A stretch of 64,000 nt of DNA from Anthoceros angustus. Its lineage: Eukaryota; Streptophyta; Anthocerotopsida; Anthocerotales; Anthocerotaceae. The stretch covers positions 1,116,001-1,180,000 of the forward strand of contig MU008159.1 in assembly GCA_010909165.1 (NCBI GenBank), written 5' to 3'. The position numbers and the translations under genes were made by a program. Positions 1-10,910 of this stretch are shown one piece after another. The notes under the pieces were generated by a model that was not told the DNA's origin, did not search any database, and saw only the letters and a program-made list of their open reading frames with translations. Position 1 is the stretch's first letter; each line of letters starts with the position of its first letter.

Positions 1-1140
1 ATGGTGGTGGAATGACCTTTAGCTAGAACAATTTGACAGGATCTTTCCCGTCACAGCTGGCTGTACTAACCAACTTGTTTAGTCTTGAATGGATGTCTTT
101 CAAATTGTGCCTGGTTCTCCCATGGCAGCTTTCTCCCTTTCCCTCTCCAGTCTAATCACGCCATTCGTTTCTCTTCAATATTTGTAGGGTTCGGAATCTG
201 AAAGCAAAGTCCTTGAGCCGAGATTGCACTGGATGCTGCCAAAGGCATGAAGACAAGTTGTCACTACGTGGGTAATCAAGGAGCTAAACGGCCTCAGTCA
301 CCTGCCTGCCTTGTGACAAGCGAATGTAACAAATTGCTATTGAGCAACTTTGTCAGCCTTCCAACAGGCACCTGCCACCCGATACCGACCGGTGCCCAAG
401 CGGCTCTCGGAGGAGAGGAGTCATCACGTCGGAAGGCACGATGCGTCCTGTACCAAGACCCTGTACGGCACCCGTTCCGGGCCCCACCAGTGGGCCCGAC
501 GCGGATTCCGATGCCCGCCTTCCTGTTATCCTCGGACGTCAGCAATGCCACTTCTCCCGCCAACATCCGTATTGAAGCCCAGCCTCCACCTCGCTATGGA
601 AATGCCTCCCAAATCTTCTCCGCTTCGCGAAAGTCTGCAGCCGGCTGCCAGGCGAAGGTGGATGTCTTCGAACCCAGGATTTCCTGCGGAGTACGGACCA
701 CTGGTTTATGGGCCATGCCTACTGCCAGCTTGCCCAAGTGAGCAAGACAGGCAGCAGGCTTCACTGAGAAGCATCCGGCTCCACTATTATTGGCAACCCG
801 CTGCGAGGGAGACCCAGTCGCCCCAATCCCCTGGCTGGTGAATTGGCCGGGCCTGTACGCCTCACACATGCGGCTGCCCGAAGCTGTCTAAAATTTCCCT
901 CCCGCACGTTTATCTGGATTCCGCAAAGGGTGGATGGGCTGTATCCCGCACACAGCGCAGGCTACTGTCCGTGGCTGTCCAAGGCCCGGCCAGTGCGGGG
1001 CCGAGCGATCCAGACTCGAAGCCACCCCCAGGCATTTTCGTCCTCGCAGAGTCTCGGACTCGTGAGGCGCGGAAGGGGGATCGATGGGCCAAGGCGGACT
1101 TGGATGGAAATTTCGTGAAAGTAGGAACAGATGGGCAGCA
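1..1140. other. 5' flank of the first receptor-kinase gene; no gene recognised
   Basis: Several overlapping open frames of 60-165 codons occur on both strands. None has a recognisable domain, and they overlap each other as expected for GC-rich non-coding DNA. The stretch probably holds the promoter and 5' untranslated region of the receptor-kinase gene that starts at 1141. I could not identify a convincing TATA box. Confidence 0.4.
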
Positions 1141-4100
1141 ATGCGCTTGTGGGTGCAGCTGGGGATCTTGCTGCATTTCTGTGTGGGGTATGTGTGGGCG
1201 CAGGGGGCAGGATTTGTCAGTGTGGATTGCGGGGCAGGGGCGGCCACTTCCTATTCAGACCCTGTGACGGGGATCATATGGCAGGGAGACACATTGTCCG
1301 TGCTGCCGGACCAGAGGGCTGGCAGCTCCATTGTCAAGGGCGTCTCGGCGGCGCAGGAGATGGCGTCGCTGAGATACTTCCCACCAGGAATCACGCCTGC
1401 CAAAAATTGTTATGTTTTGCCTGTGATGGCAGGCGCTCTGTATCTCGTCCGAGCGGGCTTCCTTTACGGTAACTACGATTCTCAGCAGTCATCCGCTGTC
1501 AGCTTTCAGGTGCATATCCTGCTATCCATTTGCTTGCCTTCGGTTGATGTGGTGGACAGGCTTAAAACTTGTGCTGCATTTCGATTCCACATCCAGTGGT
1601 GGGTGGTGGGATTGGATCGCTGATCCGCAGCTGCCCGCAGATTGCAGTGCAGAGCACCGTGTGGCAGATTGTGACGATTGACGGTCGAAGCACCAGTCCC
1701 GTCTTCTTCGAGGCCATCGTTCCGTCGTTGCAATCCACGCAATTGAGCGTCTGCTTGGTGAGGACGTACGCCAGCAGCACCCCCTTCATCAATACCTTGG
1801 AATTGAGGCCCATTAGCTCGGGCACGTACCAGTCTTACGCTCCCACGAAAAACGAGGACTATGGCAGGAATGTGAACTTCTACCTTGTGTACAGAGTCAA
1901 CTTTGGGGAGCGGTTGCGAACTGTGAGGTTGTTTCTGCATCTTCCTGTCCTAGTGCAGTCCGACGCCACTCAGGGAAATGCTTCGGACTTACACTTTGCC
2001 CGCATGTTGCCTACAGATACCCAGAAGACCCATCCGACCGTATCTGGCCTCCTTATTCGGAAGTGTATCCAGAGCTGCTGGATTCGGTGATTGATATTTC
2101 AACCACGAGTAACATCACGAATAGCGGGTTGTACATGCGAGACAGCCCTCCTGTGGCAGTGATGCAGACTGCCATAACAGCTTCCTCTTTCACCTACACA
2201 TACTTCAGGGGATTAACAATAAAAGACATTTATTCCATCCAATCTTTCGTGGCTGAAGTGAATGGAACCCTGCCACCGGGTGCCAGGTCAGTTGATCGCT
2301 GTCTTGTTCTTCCACCACAGCTATGATATCTGCTGCCCAGGACTGCAAGTGGGCTCACCCTGTGCATTCTGCCATGTCAACTGCAGCCGGAAGATATCGG
2401 TAGAACGTAGTTACTACGAACCAGGGACCTTCTTCCATATCAACCTAACGGCAGAGGTACCCCTTTTCTGGACGTACCAGTTTGGAAGTGCGAATCGAAG
2501 TCTGTCACCGGCTTCAGTGACCACAACTCTCAGTCGGGACGTCGGTTCTACTTTGGACCCGTTACTCAATGCTGAGGAGGTGTATGAGGTTCAGACCTGC
2601 GACCCCGGCACCAATAGTGACGATGGTATGCTTCTCAGCCAGAACTCCCCTTCCAAGTGTACCGAGAACCCGCAAGCTCAGAGAAATGACTCAACTGATG
2701 TGCAGTGGGAGCCATAAACAGCATGAAGGAGGCAGGGATCAATCTAGACCAGTGGACAGGGGATCCCTGCTTGCCCGTTCCCTGGGATGAGCTCCAGTGC
2801 AAAGGCGGGAGTGTGACGTCCTTGTAAGCTTGTCTGCGTCACTTGCCCACTTCCTGCTTACACAGTGTGGCACAATGGTCGGCTAACACTGCCCTGACAG
2901 GGATGTGTCTGGCAAGAGCCTGAGCGGTGTGATTCCAGCAACAGCCATTGGAGGCCTGACCTCACTTACAAGCCTGTGAGTTGCTTTCAGCCTGCTTCGG
3001 CTGTTGATGACGGCAAAGAGAGATAGATGGTCACCTTTTGCTGACACTACTGTGGTTTACCTGGTTTTGGGCCGTTTGCAGTGACTTGAGTAGCAATTCG
3101 TTCACAGGACCTTTTCCAGATCTTCAGGGTTTGAAGACCTTGTATTCTCTGTAAGGATGCTCTTTGGTGCACTGTTTTGTTCGTCAAACGGCTGGAGGCT
3201 AGGAAGCGAGTGCGAACAGCGTTCACACGTGAATCGTCTTTTAAATAACGGGTTCCTGGCAGGAATGTGTCAAACAACATGTTGTCAGGCCCCTTTCCTC
3301 TGTGGATACAGACATCGCTGCTTCAATCACTGTAAGTGTGTGCTAACGTTTAGAGTGTTCTGGAGTTCCAGGAAGTGCTGACCAGCACTGCTTTCTGATG
3401 GGTTTCCGACCTTGCAGGGATATATCCAATAACCAGCTAAATGGAACATTCCCTGCGTCTGTTATCAGTTCTCTCGGGTCACAATTCAGGTTTTACACGG
3501 TTCATCGTGTTCCTAATTTGCATTCAGCTGTCCTGCAATTCAGAAATGGCAGCAATGTATCAATGAGGGCCACTTGGCTCCTTGCTGTGGCATTTCATCA
3601 TTTGGCAGGTACACGGGGAACCCTGATCTTCTTTGTGTAGCGTCTGACAACTTCGTATGCCCTGTTTCACCATCGCCACCATATCCTCCGCCATATCCTC
3701 CACCATCTCCGGTTCCGAAATCGTCTGGGGGCAAGAAATCAAATATCATCTCTATTGTAGCTGGTGTGATTGGTGGTATCCTGGTGCTTGTTCTGGTAGT
3801 CAGTGCATGTTTGCTTTGGTACTGCTGTTGCGGGAGTCGAACCACTCCGACTGGATCACCAGGTTAGCCCGATCACCATTCTGATGTGGATGCATTTTTT
3901 TCAGCTCATTTTCCATGCGCCATCATATAGTTGCACTCTCAGGAGAAACGGTTGTAAGCATCTTGTGACTCAGGGGAGCTATGTCTGGCATCCCTACTCC
4001 TCGTGTTCACAGATGAACCAGCAGAAGCATCTGGTCAAGCGAAACCATTTTCCATTGGCAGCAGAGGAAAAGCTCAACATTTTCCATTCCAAGCTCTCAA

Positions 4101-5549
4101 GGTGGCCACTCAAAACTTCTCTAGCGAGCTTGGGAAAGGTGGCTTCGGCCCGGTCTACTATGGGATATTGCCTGATAACAGGGAAGTTGCTGTGAAGAGG
4201 ATGGAACACGGTAATACTCAGGGTTACACGGAGTTCGCAAATGAGGTAGTTGGAAGCACGCTGCTATGGCTTGATTTTAAGATTGACAGGTGTAGCAAAC
4301 TGGATGCGGCTTGTGACTGGGAAACATGGTTTCCATCTTCCAGATCGACCTTCTCTCGACTATTCATCACAAGAATCTGGTCTCCCTTGTCGGGTACTGC
4401 CAGGAAGCGAACGAGCTTATTTTGCTGTATGAGTATATGCCCGGAGGTGATCTGCGAAATCGTCTCCTTGGTAATGCGCACCACTCTTAACATAGTTACC
4501 AGATAGGTAATGGTGCTTGGAAGTACTCCTTGCCTGAGCAAAGTGTGACCAGTACTGATTCTGAAATCGTGTGGAAAGCAGCTGAAACGAGGGGTCCTAA
4601 CGTTCTCAGCTGGCAACAGAGAGTAGAAATTGCGCTGGATGCTGCACGAGGTAGGTACATGAAGGTGTAACGATTTGCGATCATGCTTGTCTCATGAGAG
4701 AACCTGACTCCGTGGACACTTATGCTATCAGGTTTAGAGTATCTACATCAAGGATGTAGTCCAGCCATTATCCATCGAGATGTGAAGAGCAGCAACATTC
4801 TTTTGGACACGCAATTGCGTGCCAGAGTGGCTGATTTTGGAATGTCCAAGTGGACACCTGAATCAGGGCAAAAGTCTACGCTGGTCAGAGGGACTCCTGG
4901 ATATCTAGACCCTGAGTACGAAGCTAATGCTATGGTTCTGTTCTCTCTGCAGCTGATCCACCTTTCGTTCACAATCAGAGTCACTCGTGGCCATCGTTCT
5001 TCTTGTCCAGATATAACAGGACCGGTGTTCCCACTGTCAAGACTGATGTCTACAGTTTTGGAGTTGTTCTCCTTGAGCTCCTGAGTGGGCAGCCTCCTTT
5101 CTCATCAGAAAGCTCTGGTATACCTTTGGAGGAGCGTTCTATTGTTGACCGGGTGGGTGTGATGCTGCGTCCATCTCTAACTTCGCTCAAGTTTGCTGCG
5201 GTGCCAAAAGGACTGACTCAGGTCTCTAACCTTCTGCTTGAAACAGGCGAAGCTGGCCATGAACACTGGCAACCTGCTCAAAATATTGGATTCGGATCCT
5301 GCCTTCCGAGAAGAATGTCAAGTGGAGTCAGGCTGGAAGGTGCTTGAACTTGCCATGAGCTGTGTGCAGACGAACGGCCCGGAGAGACCTGACATGAGAA
5401 ATGTTGTAAGCGGTCTACGGGAGGCGTTGCGCCTGGCATCCAGAGGTCGAGGAAGCTGGCCAAACTCATCTGTTGCCTCGGATTCGTCAGGGGGCTTCCC
5501 AATGCCTTCCCATATCTACCACGAATCTGGACCTCGCGTAGGACGGTGA
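1141..5549 (+). CDS. malectin-like/LRR receptor-like serine/threonine kinase (complete)
   Basis: Predicted plasma-membrane receptor kinase of the plant LRR-I/malectin-like type. Exons I can place: 1141-1509, 1641-1927, 2017-2286, 2321-2625, 2712-2823, 2901-2975, 3082-3150, 3263-3331, 3418-3489, 3609-3862, 4013-4245, 4344-4470, 4582-4650, 4732-4915, 5011-5152, 5247-5549; they join in phase to about 979 codons. The ATG at 1141 gives a signal peptide ([20 protein letters not shown]); an in-frame ATG at 1084 would bury it. Order: malectin-like ectodomain ([21 protein letters not shown]), a WTGDPC LRR cap, four LRRs with one per exon ([27 protein letters not shown]), a Pro-rich linker, a TM segment near residues 580-605, and a kinase. 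Kinase motifs: [36 protein letters not shown]. All catalytic residues are present, so it should be active. The 2321-2625 exon is the least certain. The ligand is unknown. Related copies lie at 44.2-46.0 and 48.4-52.8 kb. Confidence 0.88.
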
Positions 5550-5880
5550 TACTCCCACCTTCCGGCAGCTCTCCAGCAATGTAATACCCTCTTCATACTC
5601 ACGCACAAAGATCTGCTAATATCGTGATTCGTTCTATGGAAGTTGTACTGCTGTTTGATGTGGCTTTGGCTAGCTCTGCAACAGCGTGGCACAGTTGAGT
5701 GCCTAGTGTTACAAAACTTGAGTACCGTAGGAGGCCATAGTTTTGGTGAGAAACCATGGTCGTGCTTAGGAGTCCAACATCTGGTGTTCGTTGAGTTGTG
5801 ATGAGTCCTTCAAAAAATTAGCCGAAGATTGAGCGTCATCTGTTCCACATGGTGGAATTGGAGCGTTAGGCATTAAGAAA
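5550..5880. other. 3' flank of the receptor-kinase gene; nothing recognised
   Basis: Probable 3' untranslated region and spacer. No open frame, RNA gene or repeat is evident before the 27-bp satellite starts at 5881. Confidence 0.5.
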
Positions 5881-6036
5881 TGCAGCGTCCGGTGTGTGTT
5901 GGCGTGATGCAGCGTCCGGTGCGTGTCGGCGTGATGCAGCGTCCGGTGTGTGTCGGCGTGATGTAGCGTCCGGTGTGTGTCGGCGTGATGCAGCGTCCGG
6001 TGTGTGTCGGCGTGATGCGGCGCCGGTCTCTGTTAG
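5881..6036. repeat. 27-bp tandem repeat, five full units plus a decayed sixth
   Basis: A 27-bp unit beginning TGCAGCGTCCGGTG is repeated head to tail at 5881, 5908, 5935, 5962 and 5989 with one or two substitutions per unit, then a diverged partial copy. It is G+C rich and sits at the border between the GC-rich gene island and the AT-rich element-filled stretch. It is in frame for an Arg/Ala/Ser/Cys-rich peptide, which I take to be chance because 27 is a multiple of three. Confidence 0.9.
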
Positions 6037-6239
6037 CCATAACTATCGAGAGCCGAACGTTTGTGTGTTACAGCGATAACAATCGAGAGCAAAACAGACG
6101 TGAATAAAAGTGCAAAAGAGCTGACCTTATATGAAAATTTTGGCTTAGTTATATACATTGACTACCACACTACCTATTCATAATAATTTATCTTATTGGT
6201 CACTAGGTTAAATAGGTAAGTTTTAGTATATGAGCATTT

Positions 6240-6905
6240 GAGCCAATCAGTGTTATCAAATTATTGCCACTTACTATTAAAGCTTACAAGAATATCACAA
6301 GAACCAATCCCTTATACAGCTCTAGCCTTATTCTTATTCTATGAGCTTATGAGAGCATTACTAGATCTATCCCAACCAATATTACTAACTTGTTGTCACT
6401 TATTCTTCCTTCCTTCGAGCTTATGAGAGCATCACCTGAACTAGTTCCTTCTACAGATATGCCCATTTTGTTCTTCAAAGCCTGTAAAAGCATCACTAGA
6501 ACTAGCCTCTTCTGCAGTTCTAACCTTATTCTTAAAGCTTATGAGAGCACAACTAGAACTAGCCTCTTCTACAACTCTAACCTTATTCTTAAAGCTTATC
6601 AAAGCATCACTAGATCTATGCCAACCACTATTATCAAATTGTTGGCAATTATTCTTAAAGCTTAGAGCCTATGAGGCCAACTGAACCAGAACTAGCCTCT
6701 TATGCAATTGTAACCTTATTCTTAAAGCTTATGATAGCATTACTAGTCTATGCCAACCAATATTACCAAATTGTGGGCACTTATTCTTAAAGCCTGTAAG
6801 AGCATCACCAGAACCAACCTCTTTTGCAGCTCTAGCCCTTTTCTTATTATTAGAGCTTATGAGAGTATTGATACAACTAGCCTCCTGTGCAGCTCTAACC
6901 TTATT
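6240..6905 (-). repeat. tandem 57-bp modules derived from the linker/zinc-knuckle region of a Copia gag
   Basis: Read on the minus strand, the unit encodes DALISFKNKVRAAEEASSS (19 codons, 57 bp); two clean copies start at 6504 and 6561 on the plus strand. Variant units encode a segment like KNKCPQFGNIGWHR, which looks like a broken CCHC zinc knuckle (CxxCGxxGH). Units alternate and diverge from about 6905 down to 6240. The array directly continues the gag-like frame at 6730-7260, so it appears to be an internal amplification within a retroelement, now decayed. Confidence 0.65.
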
Positions 6906-7260
6906 TTCAAAACATAAGAAATCATGTGATTCGTTAGAAGTAGCCCCTTCCGCAGCTGTAATAGAAATCTTATTGAACGAAAACTTAAAGCAATCACAAG
7001 AACGTGATAGTGCTTCAAAAATATAAAAAATCTGCATATCAAGGGATATCTCCTGACCAACTGTCTTTAAATCATAAATAATATGGCAAAACTCATCAAT
7101 AAACTTCTTAATTGATTGCAAATGAAACATCTGAAATTGAACAAGCCGCGAAAATTCAAACTCGAGACTCTGTCAATGTTCTAAACTTTGCCACTCAAAA
7201 GTAGGCTGTATAGTTGCCCAAACCCCAGCAACAAACTTCTTTTCAAATATCTAACTGATA
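6729..7260 (-). pseudogene. Ty1/Copia-type gag remnant (UBN2-like)
   Basis: The longest intact piece (7130 to 6729) contains SIKKFIDEFCHIIYDLKTVG and ISLDMQIFYIFEALSRS. This matches the pattern of the Copia gag core, where a run of hydrophobic helices is followed by DxxLxxxLLxSLPxSYD. Upstream on the same strand, a WATIQPTFE-like piece is separated by an in-frame stop near 7170, so the frame is broken. No protease, integrase or reverse transcriptase is seen downstream; the gag runs into the 57-bp repeat array and stops. The element is therefore truncated and inactive. Confidence 0.6.
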
Positions 7261-7374
7261 CAATGGTGAACCTACAATTTGGATCAAATATTGTAGGTTC
7301 ACAAATTTTGGCTGAACCTACAAATTTTATTTGTAGGTTCAGCCAAAAAACAAATATGATCAAATTGTATCAGT
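7254..7374. mobile_element. 121-bp double-hairpin MITE-like insertion in the Copia remnant
   Basis: Ten-base terminal inverted repeats ACTGATACAA (7254-7263) and its complement (7365-7374) enclose two perfect internal hairpins. One has 13-bp arms at 7266-7278 and 7290-7302. The other has 19-bp arms at 7306-7324 and 7330-7348 with a 5-base loop. Both hairpins share the core GAACCTACAA. No clear target-site duplication is visible next to the ends. It interrupts the N-terminal part of the decayed gag. Confidence 0.6.
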
Positions 7375-7632
7375 GCAAACCTAAATAATATCCTAAAACT
7401 TTAAGTGTTCAACCAACACTTGAAAAAACCTTAAAAACCAATCCTCCCAGAGCACACTTCTTAGACATATCACAAAATGCGGGATAGAAGACCTGGTAAA
7501 TCTCAAAAGGAGAATCCCCGTGCTATATATATATATTAGGCATACCCTACAAACCCTCCAAACCCTAGTATTCTAGAAACCTTCTCATTTAACACAACCA
7601 ACATAAAGTTTAAATGTATCTTAGAAACATTA

Positions 7633-7645
7633 GCATCCGATACCA
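7633..7645 (-). other. putative primer-binding site of the Copia remnant
   Basis: The minus strand reads TGGTATCGGATGC. The canonical plant Copia primer-binding site complementary to initiator Met-tRNA is TGGTATCAGAGC. It sits about 370 bp upstream of the gag remnant in the element's direction and directly abuts a sequence that can be an LTR end (plus strand TGTTACAATATC from 7646). Position and match support the minus-strand retroelement reading. Confidence 0.5.
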
Positions 7646-8200
7646 TGTTACAATATCTAAGTTAGTCTTAAGTAAATTCGAATCACAAAAAGAGATTTAT
7701 AGCAAGAGCAATAACAAATATCATAGTAAGCCACTAAGCTCGCAAGAAAGGATACAACGAACTTAATCTTTAGAGGTCTTTATAAAGTGGAGAGAGCTAC
7801 CCTAACTAGGAATCTAATTCTGCTTAGCATCGACTTGAAAACTATACAACATAGAACAATATCATGTAATTGTAAATATAGATCCTCATATAATAGAATG
7901 TATCTAGAGTACAAATCCCAGAATCATTGTATCATAAAGCCCTTCAGGCCCCATAAGCTTTGATGTAAACTGAGTTCTCGAATTTCATGGAACCGACTCA
8001 TACTCAGCCTTTCTAGACTAAGGTTGTAGTGTCTTATTAATATTACAAGAGCAAAGTGTCTTCTCATCCCTTTCATCTGAAGAATATGTACATACTATCA
8101 ATCTAACTCGTTTTTAGCAACTTAGATTTTGGATGACAAATGTGCACTAACTCATTTTTAGCAATCTAGATTTTGAACAACAAATGTGCTATGTTGTACT
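7646..8200 (-). mobile_element. candidate 5' LTR of the Copia remnant; outer end not defined
   Basis: The plus strand starts TGTTACAATATC directly after the primer-binding site, giving the expected TG...CA style LTR terminus on one side. The far boundary could not be found because no second LTR copy is in the window. The segment is AT-rich and has no open frames. A diverged direct duplication of about 44 bp lies near 8108-8195. The end at 8200 is an estimate. Confidence 0.3.
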
Positions 8201-9983
8201 CTTATAGTTTTTTTTTTCCAATCCTATATAAAAACACAAATAAGAAGTACAAATAGTATGCATAACAAAAAGAATATTTACTTAAATATCAACCCTACAT
8301 TCAAAAACAATTTTATGTAACAAGAAAAAAACAAAGCCAATTCTGTAATTTACGAGGTATTGTGAAAAGTTGTTCTCGCTTTTGGGTAAAGCAAACACAT
8401 CCCTTCACTTTGTTCTCTCTTTAGGGTAAAGCAAACACATCCCTTTACTAATACATCACAAATCTACGACACGGCCCGGCATCGCTGTTCAAGCTTTCTC
8501 ATCACTTTGTAAAGTAGTCTTGTACTACCTAACTTGGGATCTTTAATGATGATGCAGCTAGGCGGTTGGCAAGAGCTCTTCGGTCTTGATCTTCAGGCAC
8601 AGCTAGCACAAGGAGGAATAGGTGCATGAGAATGCAACTACCCAATGCAACTAATGCTCACACATGTGCCAATTTGACAACACCACTTGTAAACCAAACA
8701 CTCCTTCCAACGAGCTCATTGGTAGAAGATATGTATGAGGCAGGGAGATGAGAAAACTTCACACATTGATAAAACGTGATGAGAGGCTTCAACTCACACC
8801 AACGTGAGGAAGAAGAGCTGGCTAGTACTCTCCTCTTGACCAACATTCGCAACCCCTGGTTTTATGGTGCAGCTTCAGTGGGAGCATCATGGCTTGCTTG
8901 GATCACGAGGCTGATCCCTCCCATCAATCTTATCTTTCCTGAAAATCCCATATCATGAGGCGCACCAGTTGTATCGGGAGGAAGAAGAATCCTTTCCACG
9001 GAAAGAGAAAAATTCTTTCCGTTGTCCTCGTAGGTTTTTGAGACGACCTCAACTTGGAGTATCCTTCAATAGGAATAATAAAAGTACATTTGTAAAATGC
9101 TTACAATTCAGGGGAGAAATATTGCGTGTACAGGCGCCTCCCCCTATTCGATGTTCTGGCGGACTGCAGCGCACTTCTTCTGAAATAACTGCGTAGTGGG
9201 AGAACCTATTTCCGAAGGGGTGCTCCGCAACCTGTAATGTGTTGTGAAGAACAGGGGAGATGGCTTCTACCTTTCAAACGCACAAATTACAAACCCCAGG
9301 CCTGCGGAGGGTCCGGATGACTCACAGGAGGACGGGAAGAGCCACTGCGGAGTGTGCCGAGCAGCCATTTGTCTCCAGTTCTCAACCCGAATCCGTCAGC
9401 CAGGCCTCCGGATTCCACAATTCGCAACGCCCGCGAGCACCACAACCGTCCGGAGCACATACATCAAAGCGAACATCGTTGCTACGAGGGCAGGGAAGCT
9501 CCAGGCGGAAACACCTTGTAAGGAGCTGGGCAAGGGGGAAGAAAGCCAGGATAAGCAACCTGAGAGGAGCAGAGAAAGGAGCAAATCGTGTAGCATAGGA
9601 ACCTTGAAAATGCTAACAGGCTCCATAGCTCAACGCGAAGGCAGGGACGTCACGAGAGGCTAGTTCCTACCTCTGTCTCTGCCTCGGAGCGTGATAAGAC
9701 CAGGAGAGCGGATAAGCAGCCACATGTGGCCACCAACCAGGTCCATGTGTTCCAACCATTTGTTTGTGCGGAAGTGGTGAATAATCAAGCGCCATGGGCA
9801 GGCAACCTGCAACTTGCCTCTAATTCACCACCTCGTGTTCCCCGCCAGGGAACGCAGTGTGTCCCAAGCATATTTACACCTGACTGTAATTTTCCAGTAT
9901 GTTTGAGTAAAGAGAGCCGGTGGGAAACCCTAATCAGGGACACGGTTCCTCAGGCACACGCAAGCCAGCCATCAGTCCGTTCG
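8200..9983. other. spacer and probable 5' leader of the DOHH gene
   Basis: AT-rich DNA up to about 8.6 kb contains a tandem pair of roughly 45-bp units around 8360-8450 (shared GGGTAAAGCAAACACATCCC). From about 8.6 kb the base composition becomes richer in G+C. Open frames at 8776-8958, 9244-9663 and 9260-9598 resemble no family I know and lack a supporting second feature. The frame of the DOHH gene stays open back to about 9726 but without a conserved extension. Confidence 0.4.
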
Positions 9984-10910
9984 ATGCCGATGGAGGCTGC
10001 TGTTGCTGAATCTCTGCTCTGTCAGCAGCTTTTGGACTGCAAGCTGCGTGTAAGCGAGAGGTTTCGAGCGCTCTTCTGTCTGCGGAATCGAAGGAGTTCT
10101 GAAGCCAGGGATGCCCTAATTCAAGCCTTGAGGGATTCTTCCAAGTTGCTAGCGCACGAGGCAGCTTTTGCTCTGGGGCAGATGCAGGATGAGACAGCCA
10201 TTCCAGCACTGAGAGAGGCGCTGCAGGATTGTGCCTCCTTTGATGCAATTGTCCGGCACGAGGCGGCAGAGGCGCTCGGGGCGATCGGGGCACCCGAATG
10301 TGTGGCTTTGCTGGAAGAAGCCCTGACCGGCGATCCTGATGTGGAAGTGAGGGAGACGTGCGAGCTGGCTTTGAGAAGGATACAGCAAAGTCGGCTCGGT
10401 AGTTCGGGTGAAGGAGAGGATGGTGCGGAAGTTTCACCCTTTCTGTCAGTCGACCCTGCGGCGCCAGCTCCCTCGACTTCGAGTGTGAGCGATCTGCAGG
10501 ATGTGCTGCTGGATGATGGGAGTGGCATGTATGAGCGGTACGCCGCACTGTTCGCTTTGAGGAACCGTGGGAGCCCGGAGGCTGTGAATGCAATTGTGGC
10601 TTCACTGGGGGCCAAAAGTGCTCTTTTGCGACACGAGGTGGCTTATGTGCTGGGACAGTTGCAGGATAAGTCAGCCACAGGTGCACTTGTGTCTGTCTTG
10701 AAGGACTCCACGGAACATCCCATGGTTCGTCATGAAGCAGCGGAAGCACTAGGTTCCATAGCCAATGAGCAGAGTGTCGCGCTGCTGAGGAGTTACCTGT
10801 TTGATCCAGAACAACTAGTCTCCCAAAGCTGTGAGGTGGCACTTGATATGCTGGAGCACGAGCTTCATGGTAAAGCTTTTGAGTATTTGTACCAGGTCAC
10901 ACCGAGTTAA
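9984..10910 (+). CDS. DOHH: deoxyhypusine hydroxylase
   Basis: Catalyses the last step of hypusine synthesis, hydroxylating deoxyhypusine on translation factor eIF5A with a di-iron centre; cytosolic. The 308-residue protein is made of HEAT-like repeats in two halves. The four iron-binding His-Glu pairs are visible: [12 protein letters not shown] (H58/E59), [13 protein letters not shown] (H92/E93), [12 protein letters not shown] (H217/E218) and [12 protein letters not shown] (H250/E251). Spacing and length fit the roughly 300-residue eukaryotic enzyme. I chose the ATG at 9984 because it gives family length; the frame is open further upstream from a GTG at 9726 but that extension has no conserved features. 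The gene is intronless here. A low-complexity acidic/Ser-rich linker separates the halves (residues 137-168). Confidence 0.95.
   Translation: MPMEAAVAESLLCQQLLDCKLRVSERFRALFCLRNRRSSEARDALIQALRDSSKLLAHEAAFALGQMQDETAIPALREALQDCASFDAIVRHEAAEALGAIGAPECVALLEEALTGDPDVEVRETCELALRRIQQSRLGSSGEGEDGAEVSPFLSVDPAAPAPSTSSVSDLQDVLLDDGSGMYERYAALFALRNRGSPEAVNAIVASLGAKSALLRHEVAYVLGQLQDKSATGALVSVLKDSTEHPMVRHEAAEALGSIANEQSVALLRSYLFDPEQLVSQSCEVALDMLEHELHGKAFEYLYQVTPS

Noticed and set aside
247-841. Overlapping frames upstream of the first receptor kinase
   Set aside because: Several mutually overlapping frames in GC-rich DNA without domains; most likely non-coding.
5881-6036. CRISPR-like array
   Set aside because: The units are contiguous tandem repeats without spacers, in a plant genome.
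9244-9725. Possible upstream exon or N-terminal extension for deoxyhypusine hydroxylase
   Set aside because: The enzyme is complete from the ATG at 9984 at family length; upstream sequence shows no conserved feature or matching splice sites.
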